A stretch of DNA of 64,000 nucleotides from positions 1,178,001-1,242,000 of the forward strand of contig OZ252022.1 in NCBI GenBank assembly GCA_965247615.1, given 5' to 3'. The stretch's first letter is position 1. The number at the start of each line of letters is the position of its first letter. Both the position numbers and the translations under genes were made by a program. The stretch is from G965197715 sp965247615. Lineage in GTDB: Bacteria; Chloroflexota; Dehalococcoidia; Lucifugimonadales; UBA1127. The notes beneath the pieces were generated by a model. The model saw nothing but the letters and a program-made list of their open reading frames with translations. It had not been told where the DNA came from and did no database searches. Positions 24,500-33,061 of this stretch are shown piece by piece.

Positions 24500-24715
24500 C
24501 AATGCCCGCGGTACCACCCTCATTGTCCTCCGCACTGGGAAGGACCACCTCATTGGCAGTAACGGCGCCACCGTAGGATGCTAGCCACAACGCGGGCTCA
24601 CACCCTCCGCTCCAGGGCGAGTTCGCGGTCCCAACGCTGCCGGACTTTCACCAATGACCGGCTCTCTGTGAACGCGGCAGTCCGCTACTACTCCCCTTCT
24701 TCGCGTTTCGACATA
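24467..24715 (-). promoter_or_regulatory. T-box leader, probably leucine-specific
   Basis: A tRNA-sensing leader of the ilv-leu operon. The conserved T-box AGGGTGGTACCGCGGGC is at 24504-24520. Stem I has the distal AGAGAGCCGG...GGTGAAAGTCCGGC region at 24637-24672. In the specifier loop GAACTCGCCC, the triplet CTC (24619-24621) follows GAA, so the predicted specifier is a leucine codon. Uncharged tRNA-Leu(GAG) pairing should favour the antiterminator and allow readthrough into ilvB. The specifier was read by eye and is the least certain part. Confidence 0.85.
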
Positions 24716-24736
24716 TTCTAGGTGATGTACCGGCAA

Positions 24737-24766
24737 ATCTTAGCACTATCGGCGGCGGGCTGTCAA
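24737..24766 (-). promoter_or_regulatory. Promoter of the ilv-leu operon
   Basis: TTGACA (24761-24766) and TAAGAT (24737-24742), 18-bp spacer, with TGC directly before the -10 (extended -10). The expected start is near 24730, just ahead of the T-box leader. The 16-bp target duplication of the adjacent IS begins at the very next base, 24767. Confidence 0.8.
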
Positions 24767-24782
24767 CCGACGCGGGGGCTTG
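24767..24782. repeat. IS target-site duplication, left copy
   Basis: CCGACGCGGGGGCTTG, repeated exactly at 26232-26247. It directly abuts the -35 box of the ilv promoter. Confidence 0.85.
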
Positions 24783-26231
24783 TGTCATTGTTCAATGATT
24801 TGGTCAGTGGGTAACTGGTCAATGAAAATGTCAGTCTATGAAAGGACTGACGTTGACTACCAGAGAGCAAGCCCGGATACAGGTGTTGAACGGTGTGATC
24901 GAGCGGAAGGTGTTGATGGCTGAGGCGGCCGAACTGATGAGGGTGAGCGAGCGCCACGCGTGGCGACTGCTGGCGGCGTATCGAAAGGAGGGAGCTGCCG
25001 GGGTGGCTCACGGAAACAGGGGCAGACGGCCGTCGACCGCCACAAGCCCGGAGACGCAGGAACAGGTGACGGCGCTAGCCAAGGGCCGCTACGCCGGCTT
25101 CAACCACTCGCATCTGACCGAGCTGTTGGCCGAGCGGGAGGGCGTCGATCTGTCCCGCTCCACCGTCCGGCGGGTGCTGCTGGCGGGCGGTGTTCGGAGT
25201 CCCCGCCGCCGCCGAGCGCGCAAGCGCTATCTGCGCAGGGAGCGCTACCCCCAGGAGGGGATGCTGCTGCAGATCGACGGGAGCAGGCACGACTGGTTGG
25301 AGGGTCGGGGACCCCGCCTGACGCTCATCGGGGCCGTGGACGACGCCACGGGGACGGTCCCCTTCGCCCTATTCAGAGAACAGGAGGACGCCCACGGCTA
25401 CTTGCTCATGCTCAAGGAGATCATCGACCGCCGCGGCGTGCCGATGGCCCTCTATAGCGATCGGCATAGCATCTTCCAGCGCTCGCCCCGGGAGTCGGAG
25501 AGCCGGGACGAGCAGCTTCGGGGCCGGCGCGAGCCCACGCAGTTCGCCCGGGCGCTCGAGGAGTTGGGCATCGAGCTCATCATGGCCCATACGCCCCAGG
25601 CCAAGGGTCGCGTGGAGCGCGCGTGGGACACCTTCCAGGACCGCCTGGTCTCGGAGATGCGCCTCGCGGGCGCGGCGACCATCGAGGAGGCCAACCGGAT
25701 GCTCGGGGACTTCCTGCCGCGATACGATCGGCAGTTCGGCGTGGCGCCGGCCCAGCGGGAACCGGCCTATCGCCCACTGCCGCCGGGCGTCTCCCTTGAT
25801 GCGGTCCGGTGCTTCAAGTACCTGCGCACCGTGGCCAACGACCACACCATCCACTTCAACGGCGCCGCGCTGCAGGCGCTCCCCGATGGGCGCAGGACCA
25901 GCTACGCTCGGACCCGCGTCGAAGTCCAAGAGCGGCTGGACGGCAGCATCGTGGTCGTCCACCAGGGCAGGACCGTGGCCACAGCGCCGGCCCCCGCCGG
26001 GCCGGTCGCGCTCAGGGCCCGCACCGGCCGCCGCTCCAACGGTCAGCTGCCGGCCGACTCGCCAGCCCGACCTGCCCGTGACGGTCACCGCGCACCGGCA
26101 ACTGCTCCCCGTCCCCCGGCGAAGACCCCGGCCCGCATCCCCGACAAGCCAGCGCCCAACCACCCCTGGAGGAGAGCGCTACTGACATAATCATTGAACA
26201 CCAACCCTGACAGAATCACTGGACAACGACA
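24783..26231 (+). mobile_element. IS1202-like (ISNCY) insertion sequence, complete
   Basis: A 1449-bp element with 25-bp terminal inverted repeats (24783-24807 and 26207-26231) matching at 20 of 25 positions and starting TGTC. It is flanked by 16-bp direct repeats; long target duplications are characteristic of IS1202-type elements. Each end carries a second, inner copy of a ~19-bp box (24816-24834 and 26182-26200). One intact transposase gene fills it. Fragments identical to its left end and to an internal part occur at 58052-58072 and 58150-58185. Confidence 0.88.
24838..26190 (+). CDS. IS1202-like (ISNCY family) DDE transposase
   Basis: A 450-aa transposase. The N-terminal helix-turn-helix region (LMAEAAELMRVSERHAWRLL, ~24-45) and an HTH_29/HTH_Tnp-like second domain bind the ends. 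The RNase-H-like catalytic core shows D in QIDGSRHDW (~145), D in LYSDRHSIF (~200) and E in KGRVERAWDTFQ (~260). The C-terminal ~80 residues are Pro/Arg-rich and disordered. The frame is intact, so the element may be active. The start ATG lies just inside the inner left-end box. Confidence 0.9.
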   Translation: MKGLTLTTREQARIQVLNGVIERKVLMAEAAELMRVSERHAWRLLAAYRKEGAAGVAHGNRGRRPSTATSPETQEQVTALAKGRYAGFNHSHLTELLAEREGVDLSRSTVRRVLLAGGVRSPRRRRARKRYLRRERYPQEGMLLQIDGSRHDWLEGRGPRLTLIGAVDDATGTVPFALFREQEDAHGYLLMLKEIIDRRGVPMALYSDRHSIFQRSPRESESRDEQLRGRREPTQFARALEELGIELIMAHTPQAKGRVERAWDTFQDRLVSEMRLAGAATIEEANRMLGDFLPRYDRQFGVAPAQREPAYRPLPPGVSLDAVRCFKYLRTVANDHTIHFNGAALQALPDGRRTSYARTRVEVQERLDGSIVVVHQGRTVATAPAPAGPVALRARTGRRSNGQLPADSPARPARDGHRAPATAPRPPAKTPARIPDKPAPNHPWRRALLT

Positions 26232-26247
26232 CCGACGCGGGGGCTTG
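26232..26247. repeat. IS target-site duplication, right copy
   Basis: Exact copy of 24767-24782. Confidence 0.85.
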
Positions 26248-26340
26248 GGGGGCCGCGCCGCCTGGGTGGAGGAGGGGCGCAGAGGAGCCGTTGATTACCG
26301 TGTGTTAGCCTTAAGTGAGTTTCAACTGATTGGAGCCAAC

Positions 26341-27645
26341 GTGCTGGGTCTGGTCAGAGCTCGCCTTCGGCAGCGGGGCGGGCTCTTCTTTGGCTGGTGG
26401 GTGGTCCTGGCCGGGGGCGTCATGATGGCGCTGAACGGCGGGCTCCTGTTCCATTCCTTCGGCGCCTACTTCGTCCGGCTCCAGGGGGAGTTTGGCTGGA
26501 GCCGTTCGCTTCTGTCGGGCTCATTTTCGATGATGCAGCTGGAGGGGGGCATCGTAGGTCCTATGCAGGGATGGCTCATCGACCGCATGGGGCCCAGGGT
26601 CATCACCCAGGTTGGGTTGCTGATCATAGCCTTGGGGTTCGTGCTCTTCTCCATGGTCCACTCCGCCCGGACCTTCTACCTGGCATTTGCCATCATCGGG
26701 CTGGGGTTCACCCTGGCCGGCTGGGTGACGATGAACGTGGCCGTGGCCAACTGGTTCCGTCGGTGGCGGGGGACCGCCATGGGGCTGGTGGGGACCGGTC
26801 AGGCGGTGGGAGGACTGCTGGTGCCGGCGGTGGCGTGGTCGCTCACGACCTTTGGCTGGCGCAGCACGGCCCTGGGTTCCGCGGCGCTGTTTCTCCTGGT
26901 GGGACTGCCCATCGCCCAGGCCCTGCGGCGGACTCCAGAGGAGTACGGGATGACGGTCGACGGAGCACCGCCGCTCCAGCGGGAGGGCGGCGGGGCCTCG
27001 TCACAGGCAGCCCGGCGGGTCCAGAGCGAGGTCGAGTTCACGGCCGGGGAGGCGGTCCGTACGCCCGCATTCTGGCTCATTGGCTTGGGGCACGCCTTCG
27101 CCCTGCTGGTCGTGTCCGCCGTGAGCGTGCACCTCATCCCGCACCTGGTGAACCAGCGGGGGGTGTCCGTGGAGCTGGCGGGGAGCATGCTTGCCTTCAT
27201 GACGGTGCTCACGCTGGCGGGCCACTTGGGCGGCGGCTTCCTGGGCGACCATATGGAGAAGCGGCTGCTGGCGGCGATGGGGATGGTGGGCCACTCCCTG
27301 GCGATGCTGGTCCTGGCGTTCACTACCTCCAACTGGTGGGTCCCCGTGTTCGCCGTCCTCCACGGAGTGGCCTGGGGCGTCCGCGGGCCGCTGATGAGCG
27401 CCATCCGGGCGGACTACTTTGGCAGAAGGGCATTCGGGACCATCATGGGTTTCTCCACGCCCATCGTGATGCTCGGCACCATCTTCGGGCCCATGCTGGT
27501 GGCGGTGGTGGCGGACCGCACAGGGACGGAGCAGCAGGGCTTTGTGATCCTGTCGATCCTGACAGGGCTGGGGACGTGCTTCTTCCTGCTGGCGCGCAGG
27601 CCTGCTCCACCGAAGCGCCTTTCCGGGACCATGCCGGAGGCATGA
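26341..27645 (+). CDS. MFS transporter, oxalate/formate- or monocarboxylate-type
   Basis: A 434-aa permease with ~12 TM helices. The first is GWWVVLAGGVMMALNGGLLF; the intracellular loop between TM2 and TM3 (GWLIDRMGPRVITQ) matches the MFS DRxGxR motif. The central loop is ~40 residues (RRTPEEYGMTVDGAPP...). GTG at 26341 with GGAG 5 nt upstream is preferred; the frame further up reads through the IS target site. It was probably divergent from the ilv operon before the IS inserted between them. Substrate likely a small organic acid (family inference). Confidence 0.8.
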   Translation: MLGLVRARLRQRGGLFFGWWVVLAGGVMMALNGGLLFHSFGAYFVRLQGEFGWSRSLLSGSFSMMQLEGGIVGPMQGWLIDRMGPRVITQVGLLIIALGFVLFSMVHSARTFYLAFAIIGLGFTLAGWVTMNVAVANWFRRWRGTAMGLVGTGQAVGGLLVPAVAWSLTTFGWRSTALGSAALFLLVGLPIAQALRRTPEEYGMTVDGAPPLQREGGGASSQAARRVQSEVEFTAGEAVRTPAFWLIGLGHAFALLVVSAVSVHLIPHLVNQRGVSVELAGSMLAFMTVLTLAGHLGGGFLGDHMEKRLLAAMGMVGHSLAMLVLAFTTSNWWVPVFAVLHGVAWGVRGPLMSAIRADYFGRRAFGTIMGFSTPIVMLGTIFGPMLVAVVADRTGTEQQGFVILSILTGLGTCFFLLARRPAPPKRLSGTMPEA

Positions 27646-27785
27646 GGCATCCAGTGAGGGCTGTGGGGTCGGTCGGCCTGCTGTTGGGCGTGCCTGCCGC
27701 ACCATAAGCGGCCCAAGCCCGCTTGACCGGGCCTGCCTGCAAGTGGGGCGGTCCTGGGACCTGCAGATAGGCTGCGGGCGGAGGG

Positions 27786-28781
27786 CTAGGAGCCAGAGGC
27801 CGCGGCGCCTACGGGCGGTTCCAAGGCGAGTTGCCGGATAGTTTCGTACCAGTCCGCGTCGATGAAGAGCAGGTAGGGCTGGCCAACTACCTTGGCGTAG
27901 TAGCCTGACTCGTCCGGGAGCTTGGCTCCGATCTCTCGATGTAACTCCAATTCGATTGGCCGGCGTAACTCCTCGATGCCTTCCGGTGGGTCCACCTCGG
28001 CGACGATACGAGTTACCGGTTCCAGCAGGCCGTAGGCGCCAAAGTCGTCGATGCGGCTCTCCAGGATGCGGAGGGACGGCGGGCCGCCGAGGATGGGGAG
28101 CACCGCACTCCATCGATCCACATCAACGGGTGTGCGGTCCTGGTCTGCGAATCGCCAGTTGCCGTTGAAGTCCTTTGTGAACTCCACGACCGTACCGCCG
28201 TGGTCTACGGCGAGGTAGCGGACTCGCTGCACCGGCACCCGGTAGTACCAAGGTGGGAAGGGGGGGTCGAAGGCGAGCCGGGCCAAGACCTGCCCCCAGA
28301 GGGAGTCAACCAGATAGAGCCGGGGATCCGTTTCCCGCTGAGCGTAGAAGAAGCCCCCGTTCGGCGTGGTAGCGCCGAGTAGGATCTTGAGGCTCCGGTC
28401 GCCCTTGAGGCCGACGTCGATAGTGACCGCGGGGTCGTCGAGCCCGAAGGCGGCGGGGTCCTCCAGGGACTCGGCTATGACGCGTTGGGTCTGTGGGCCG
28501 CCCAGGAGGAGGGTGATGCCGCCCCAGCGGGCCAGGTCCACCGGTGGGCGGTGAGGCTCGTCGAAGAACCAGGCGCCGGGCCCTTCGGAGGTGAAGGCGG
28601 CCTCGGCGCCGCCGGCCTGGACGGCGATGTGCTGGATGTCTTCCATTGACGCGGTATAGAACCAGGGGGCGTCTACGCCAATGGCGTTGGCCTCTTCGGC
28701 GGCGGGCGCGTCCTCGAAGACGAAGTAGCCGGCCACCAGGATCAGGGCCGCCAGCAGAATAAAGGTAGTGCGAAAGTTCAT
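27786..28781 (-). CDS. DUF4340-type protein of the Gld-like ABC operon
   Basis: A 331-aa protein with an N-terminal signal anchor (TTFILLAALILVAGYFVF) and a large external part with two repeated units of about 110 residues, each with a WYYRVP/WFYTAS beginning and a D-W-x-x-V/IL-GGPQ-like end. DUF4340 proteins are regularly encoded after GldG-like proteins and are thought to form the extracytoplasmic part of the complex. Last gene of a four-gene operon; the ATG is 25 nt after the preceding stop. Confidence 0.8.
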   Translation of the reverse strand: MNFRTTFILLAALILVAGYFVFEDAPAAEEANAIGVDAPWFYTASMEDIQHIAVQAGGAEAAFTSEGPGAWFFDEPHRPPVDLARWGGITLLLGGPQTQRVIAESLEDPAAFGLDDPAVTIDVGLKGDRSLKILLGATTPNGGFFYAQRETDPRLYLVDSLWGQVLARLAFDPPFPPWYYRVPVQRVRYLAVDHGGTVVEFTKDFNGNWRFADQDRTPVDVDRWSAVLPILGGPPSLRILESRIDDFGAYGLLEPVTRIVAEVDPPEGIEELRRPIELELHREIGAKLPDESGYYAKVVGQPYLLFIDADWYETIRQLALEPPVGAAASGS

Positions 28782-28806
28782 GTGTCCACTTCCGGTCCCC
28801 TGAGTG

Positions 28807-30513
28807 CTATCGGCGCCGCCACCAGGCCAGGATGCCCAAGATGCCCACGGCCGCCGGCAGCAGGAACCAGCTGGAGTATCGGATGAAGTTGAACTCAGAG
28901 GTCGTCAGTACGAGCTCTCGAAAGGCGAAGGGCTTGGAGCGAATGGAGATTAGGTCATAGTCCTGGGCCAGCCAGTTGACGGAGTTGAGCAGGAAGTCGG
29001 CGTTGGTGTATGCGTAGAAGTTCCGGTTGTTGGCGAAGTCCGAGTCGCCGAAGACCACGATGCTGGTGGGCGTGCGCTCGTCGCCGGCCGGCGAGAGGCA
29101 ACGTAGCCCTCTTTCGGAGGGGACGAGCTGCTCCTCCACCTCCTCAGCGTGGGGGGCGCAGGCCTGGGTGGCCAGGGCGATGACGTGGGGACCGGGGGCG
29201 TCCGTGCGCTGGTTGAAGACGTCTCGCTCGGCGTCCGCGGTGGCGAAGCTGGCCCCGCTGCTGAGGGCCAGGGCGGAGTAGGTGGTCCAGGGCGGGACCT
29301 TTCTGGGGTCTTCAAGGAACTCTTGGGGTATGTCAACGGGGGTGGCGTCCGGGAAGAAAGTGACGTCCAAGAGGTTGGTAATAGGGGTTGTGTCGCTGTA
29401 CTGGTTGCGCTGGACCAGTGGTGTGCGCGGGGCCTGGTGGACGGAGCTGCCCAGGTCCACGACGACGTTGTCCCCAATGATGGCGCCCCAGGGCTCCAGC
29501 AGGCTCCTGTAGGACTGGGGGGCCTGGGGGTCCAGGAGGAAGAGGGCCCGTCCGCCGGTCCGGAGCCAGCGGTCAAGCTCTTCCCGTTCCGCGGTGAGGA
29601 GGCCCTTCTCCGGGCCCGCGATGACCAGGAGAGCGGCGTCCTCCGGCACGCTTCCCTCTTGGCTCAGGTTCAGCGTCCGGACGCCGTAGCTGTCGTCGTA
29701 CATGCCCCGCAGGGCGAAGGTGAATCCGCCGGCGCTGTTGGCGTCCTCATCGAAGGGGTCCTTCTCGCCGTGACCCGTCAGCAGATAGACTGTCTTGCGC
29801 TCGGTGCCGGTGACGATGAGGAGGCCGCTGGTGAGGGTCTGCTCCGTGAGGGGCGGGAGGCGCAGAGGGAAGAAGGCGTCAGTATCGCGGCCCTGGAAGA
29901 CGATGACGGGGTACTCAACGATGCCGAACTGGGCCGCCGTGCCCGGGTCGAGCTCCGGGTCCACGAACTTGTAGGTGAACCGGCGCTCGGAGCGGCGTTG
30001 GTACTCGGACAGGAGGTCTTCGGCACGCTGGCGGAGGCCCGCCTGGGCGGCGCCCCGGGCCGGCGTGAAGAAGGCCGTGGCGTGGACCGGTTCGGGAAGA
30101 GTGGTGAGGATCTCCAGCGTCTGGGGTGCAAGGCTGAAGTGCTGCGTGAAGGTGGTGTCCAGCCGCTGGGGCGCCCGGAAGCTGATGAAGTTGACCAGCA
30201 CGACGATGGCCAGGGTGATGAGGATCATGGCAGCGGTGTTGATGGACAGCCTGCCGCGCCTGCCGACGAGGGCCGTGCGGACCGCGAGGAAGGACGAGGC
30301 CAAGGCTACGAGCAGGAGAGCGCCGCCGACACCTGCGGCCCCCAGCCCGAACCCCCGCAGGTCTTCCACCCACACGTAGATGAGGGCGCCGCCGATGACG
30401 GCAATGCCGCCGACGGCCGCCAGCAGGACGGCAAGGCTTCGGAGGAACTCCTGCACCCGGGCCCAGAAGGAGACCTCCGGCTGCTGGTCTGGGGTTGGGG
30501 TAATTTCGGCCAT
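28807..30513 (-). CDS. GldG-family auxiliary ABC transporter protein
   Basis: A 568-aa membrane protein. Three N-terminal TM helices (~26-48, 55-77, 90-115) are followed by a large external ABC_transp_aux domain (YPVIVFQGRDTDAFFPLRLP, VYLLTGHGEKDPF, FLLDPQAP) and one C-terminal TM helix ending in WWRRR. The domain lies close to the IFT52/GldG fold. It starts 2 nt after the permease stop, so the two are tightly coupled. Whether the organism glides is not implied; such complexes occur widely in non-gliding bacteria. Confidence 0.85.
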   Translation of the reverse strand: MAEITPTPDQQPEVSFWARVQEFLRSLAVLLAAVGGIAVIGGALIYVWVEDLRGFGLGAAGVGGALLLVALASSFLAVRTALVGRRGRLSINTAAMILITLAIVVLVNFISFRAPQRLDTTFTQHFSLAPQTLEILTTLPEPVHATAFFTPARGAAQAGLRQRAEDLLSEYQRRSERRFTYKFVDPELDPGTAAQFGIVEYPVIVFQGRDTDAFFPLRLPPLTEQTLTSGLLIVTGTERKTVYLLTGHGEKDPFDEDANSAGGFTFALRGMYDDSYGVRTLNLSQEGSVPEDAALLVIAGPEKGLLTAEREELDRWLRTGGRALFLLDPQAPQSYRSLLEPWGAIIGDNVVVDLGSSVHQAPRTPLVQRNQYSDTTPITNLLDVTFFPDATPVDIPQEFLEDPRKVPPWTTYSALALSSGASFATADAERDVFNQRTDAPGPHVIALATQACAPHAEEVEEQLVPSERGLRCLSPAGDERTPTSIVVFGDSDFANNRNFYAYTNADFLLNSVNWLAQDYDLISIRSKPFAFRELVLTTSEFNFIRYSSWFLLPAAVGILGILAWWRRR

Positions 30514-30514
30514 C

Positions 30515-31228
30515 CTATCGCCACCTTCGCGATTCGAGATTGCGCACCGTGAGAAAGAGAAAGACGGCGGTTGCGCTGACGTAGTAGATGATGTTGTTGG
30601 TATCGATTATGCCCCGGGTGAAGTCGTCGAAGTGGCCGGAGAGGGAGAGCTGCTCCAGGACCACGGCCGTGGGGCCGGACGTGACGTTGGCGGCCTGAGC
30701 GATGAGGGTCAGGAGGAGCAGCGACCCGAAGCCGACCACGGCGGCGACGACCTGGTTGCTGGTGAGCGAGGAGGCCAGGATGCCGATCGCGAGGGTGGTG
30801 GCGCCGTAGAGGATGAGGCCAAGGTAGCCGCTGAGAAAGGGGCCGAGGTCCGGGTCGCCGAACCAGACGAGGATCAGGCCGTAGAAGAGGGTCAGGACCA
30901 GCGTAACCAGCAGGATGATGACGGTTGCTATGTACTTGCCCAGAACGATCTCATAGTCCCGGATGGGCGATGTCATCAGGAGCTCGAGGGTGCCCAGCTT
31001 CTGCTCTTCCGCCAGGAGGCGCATGGTCATGACCGGCGACCAGAGGATGAAGACGAAGGACGCGTCCTGGATCCAGCCCCGGTTGGTGGCCTCGGCGAAG
31101 GGGACGCCGATGTTCTGTACGAAGAAGTAGCCGGTCAGGGCGAGAAACACCCCGGCGATGATGTACGCCATGGGCGAGGTGAAGTAGGTGATGGTCTCTT
31201 TGGAGGTGATGGTGAGGATGTTACGCAC
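30515..31228 (-). CDS. ABC-2 type permease (GldF-like)
   Basis: A 237-aa integral membrane protein with six TM helices; the first is AYIIAGVFLALTGYFFV. It contains MRLLAEEQKLGTLELLMTSPI, a hallmark of ABC-2 permeases of the NosY/GldF group. The start codon is GTG without an obvious RBS, following the ATPase by ~40 nt. It forms the channel with the upstream ATPase. Confidence 0.87.
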   Translation of the reverse strand: MRNILTITSKETITYFTSPMAYIIAGVFLALTGYFFVQNIGVPFAEATNRGWIQDASFVFILWSPVMTMRLLAEEQKLGTLELLMTSPIRDYEIVLGKYIATVIILLVTLVLTLFYGLILVWFGDPDLGPFLSGYLGLILYGATTLAIGILASSLTSNQVVAAVVGFGSLLLLTLIAQAANVTSGPTAVVLEQLSLSGHFDDFTRGIIDTNNIIYYVSATAVFLFLTVRNLESRRWR

Positions 31229-31270
31229 TGATGGGGTCCCAACCTTGTCTCATAGGCTAGTGAGGGGCGC

Positions 31271-32221
31271 TCAGCTCTCCTCGGACTCTGAAGTGAGCCG
31301 GAGGAAGATCTCCTCCAGGCTCATGGAGATGGGCGTCAGGCGGAGAAGGCCCCAGCTGTTCTGCACCACGACGTTGGCGATCTCCTCGCGGACGCTGGCC
31401 CCGTGGGCGGACTCGACGGTGTAGACGCGGGCGTCGCCGGAGCCGGTGGCGCGGACGTCCGCGACGCCGGCGATGGCACCAATCGCTTTGACAATTTCCC
31501 TGCTGGGGCCGCGGACCTCTGCTTCCACCCTGTCCGTGGCCTGAAGTCGCTCGGCCAGGTTGGCGGGGCTGTCCTCAGCCACCAGCGTGCCTTCGTGAAT
31601 GATGAGCACCCTTTGGCAGACCGTGCTGACCTCGTGGAGGATGTGGGAGCTCAGCAACAGGGTGTGCTCGCGCCCCAGATCCTTGATGAGCTGCCGGGTC
31701 TCGACGACCTGGATGGGGTCGATGCCGATGGTAGGCTCGTCCAGGATGAGGACCTGGGGTTCGTGGAGAATGGCCTGCGCCAACCCCACGCGTTGGCGGT
31801 AGCCTTTGGAGAGCTTGCTGATGAGGGTGTCGCGGTAGTGCGCGACGTGGACGAGGTCTATGACCTCGTCGATGCGCCGGCCCAAGCGGGGCTGCTCCAG
31901 GCCGCGGAGCTTGCCCATGTAGCTGAGATAGTCCCCCACGGGCATGTCCGTGTACAGGGGGACCGTCTCCGGGAGGTACCCGATCTGCTGGCGCGCCTCC
32001 AAGGACGACGTGAGGACGTCTTGGCCCGCAATCTGAGCGCTGCCGCTGGAGGGCGGCATGTAGCCGGTCAGAATGCGCATAGTGGTGGTCTTGCCGGAGC
32101 CGTTGGGGCCCAGGAACCCCACGATCTCGCCCTTTTCCACCTGGAATGTAATGTCCTCTATAGCTAGGAAGTCCCCGTAGTACTTGGTCAGGTCCCTGGC
32201 CTCGATCATGACATCAGCCAT
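31271..32221 (-). CDS. ABC transporter ATP-binding protein (GldA/NosF-like)
   Basis: A 316-aa ATPase. Walker A GPNGSGKTTTMRIL (~36-49), Q-loop in IGYLPETVPLY, signature LSKGYRQRVGLAQAI, Walker B VLILDEPTIGIDP, H-loop LLSSHILHE. A ~90-residue C-terminal domain follows, typical of ABC-2 exporters that deliver to GldG-like partners. GAGGGGCTT precedes the ATG. First gene of the operon, driven by an extended -10 promoter at 32281. Confidence 0.9.
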   Translation of the reverse strand: MADVMIEARDLTKYYGDFLAIEDITFQVEKGEIVGFLGPNGSGKTTTMRILTGYMPPSSGSAQIAGQDVLTSSLEARQQIGYLPETVPLYTDMPVGDYLSYMGKLRGLEQPRLGRRIDEVIDLVHVAHYRDTLISKLSKGYRQRVGLAQAILHEPQVLILDEPTIGIDPIQVVETRQLIKDLGREHTLLLSSHILHEVSTVCQRVLIIHEGTLVAEDSPANLAERLQATDRVEAEVRGPSREIVKAIGAIAGVADVRATGSGDARVYTVESAHGASVREEIANVVVQNSWGLLRLTPISMSLEEIFLRLTSESEES

Positions 32222-32280
32222 AAGCCCCTCGCCGTTGAATGGTGACGTGACACCCAGCCGCCATTTCGGAGCAAAAGTCT

Positions 32281-32289
32281 ATTATAGCA
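32281..32289 (-). promoter_or_regulatory. Extended -10 promoter of the Gld-like ABC operon
   Basis: TGCTATAAT on the minus strand, 60 nt before the ATPase start. No clear -35. Confidence 0.55.
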
Positions 32290-32363
32290 AGTGTTGCACA
32301 TCCCGCCACACCGGCACGCTGTATTACGATGGGAAGCGCCTCCCCGGATGGGCGCGGCGGGGG

Positions 32364-32939
32364 TCAGAGCTTGCCTTCCAGGGGTACACGAATGGTGTCC
32401 GCCTGCTCCCAGTTGAACTGATACACCTCAAAGTCTTCTGGAATCTCGAAGACGACCCAGCCTTCGATCTGGAACCCCTGGGGGACCTCGACGACGTTCC
32501 AGAGAAGGGGCAGGAACTTGGCGCCATCGCTGGGGGGTTCGGCCAATTCGCTGCGCTGCGTGTACGGGTCCACGATGCCGTGCCGGTTGAGCTGGCGGTT
32601 GGCCAGGTACGCGGCGTCCTGGTCCACTAGGAGCGACACCTGGGCTGACTTGTCGTTGCGCAGGAGGACCTTTGCCACCACCAGCGAGGCCCCGGGGTCC
32701 TTCGGGAGGATGACGTAGTGCTGTCCGCCGGCGCTGTACGGCACTTCCGAGACGCGCTGGACGTTGCTGACGTTGATCTGCAGGACGTTGCCCCTAGCCC
32801 ACTCGCCGCGGTCCGTGTTGCTGATGCAGGCCGCCGCCAAGACTAGGGACAGAGACAGGACCACGCCGAGAGCCCCCGGACTGACGGCGCGGCGTCTAGG
32901 AGAGCCTCGGCCTGGTGTCTGAAGCACGGTTGTCGTCAT
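32364..32939 (-). CDS. Lipoprotein of unknown function
   Basis: A 191-aa exported protein. An N-terminal basic region (RGSPRRR) and a hydrophobic stretch end in the lipobox LAAAC (Cys38). The mature part resembles a DUF4352-type immunoglobulin-like fold: QINVSNVQRVSEVPY, SLVVAKVLLRNDKSAQVSL and PQGFQIEGWVVFEIP. Such lipoproteins are often exported stress or envelope proteins. Its gene is monocistronic in appearance, between the ABC operon and the cysteine desulfurase. Confidence 0.75.
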   Translation of the reverse strand: MTTTVLQTPGRGSPRRRAVSPGALGVVLSLSLVLAAACISNTDRGEWARGNVLQINVSNVQRVSEVPYSAGGQHYVILPKDPGASLVVAKVLLRNDKSAQVSLLVDQDAAYLANRQLNRHGIVDPYTQRSELAEPPSDGAKFLPLLWNVVEVPQGFQIEGWVVFEIPEDFEVYQFNWEQADTIRVPLEGKL

Positions 32940-33061
32940 GGTTACTCTGACCGGTCGGCGGGTTTGGGAAGGGGGTGGCCTTCACTCTCTCCATATTATC
33001 CTACGCAGCGCTCCGTGGCCTAGATGCCACGACTATGGCCCGCGCGCAGAATGGCGCGCTG

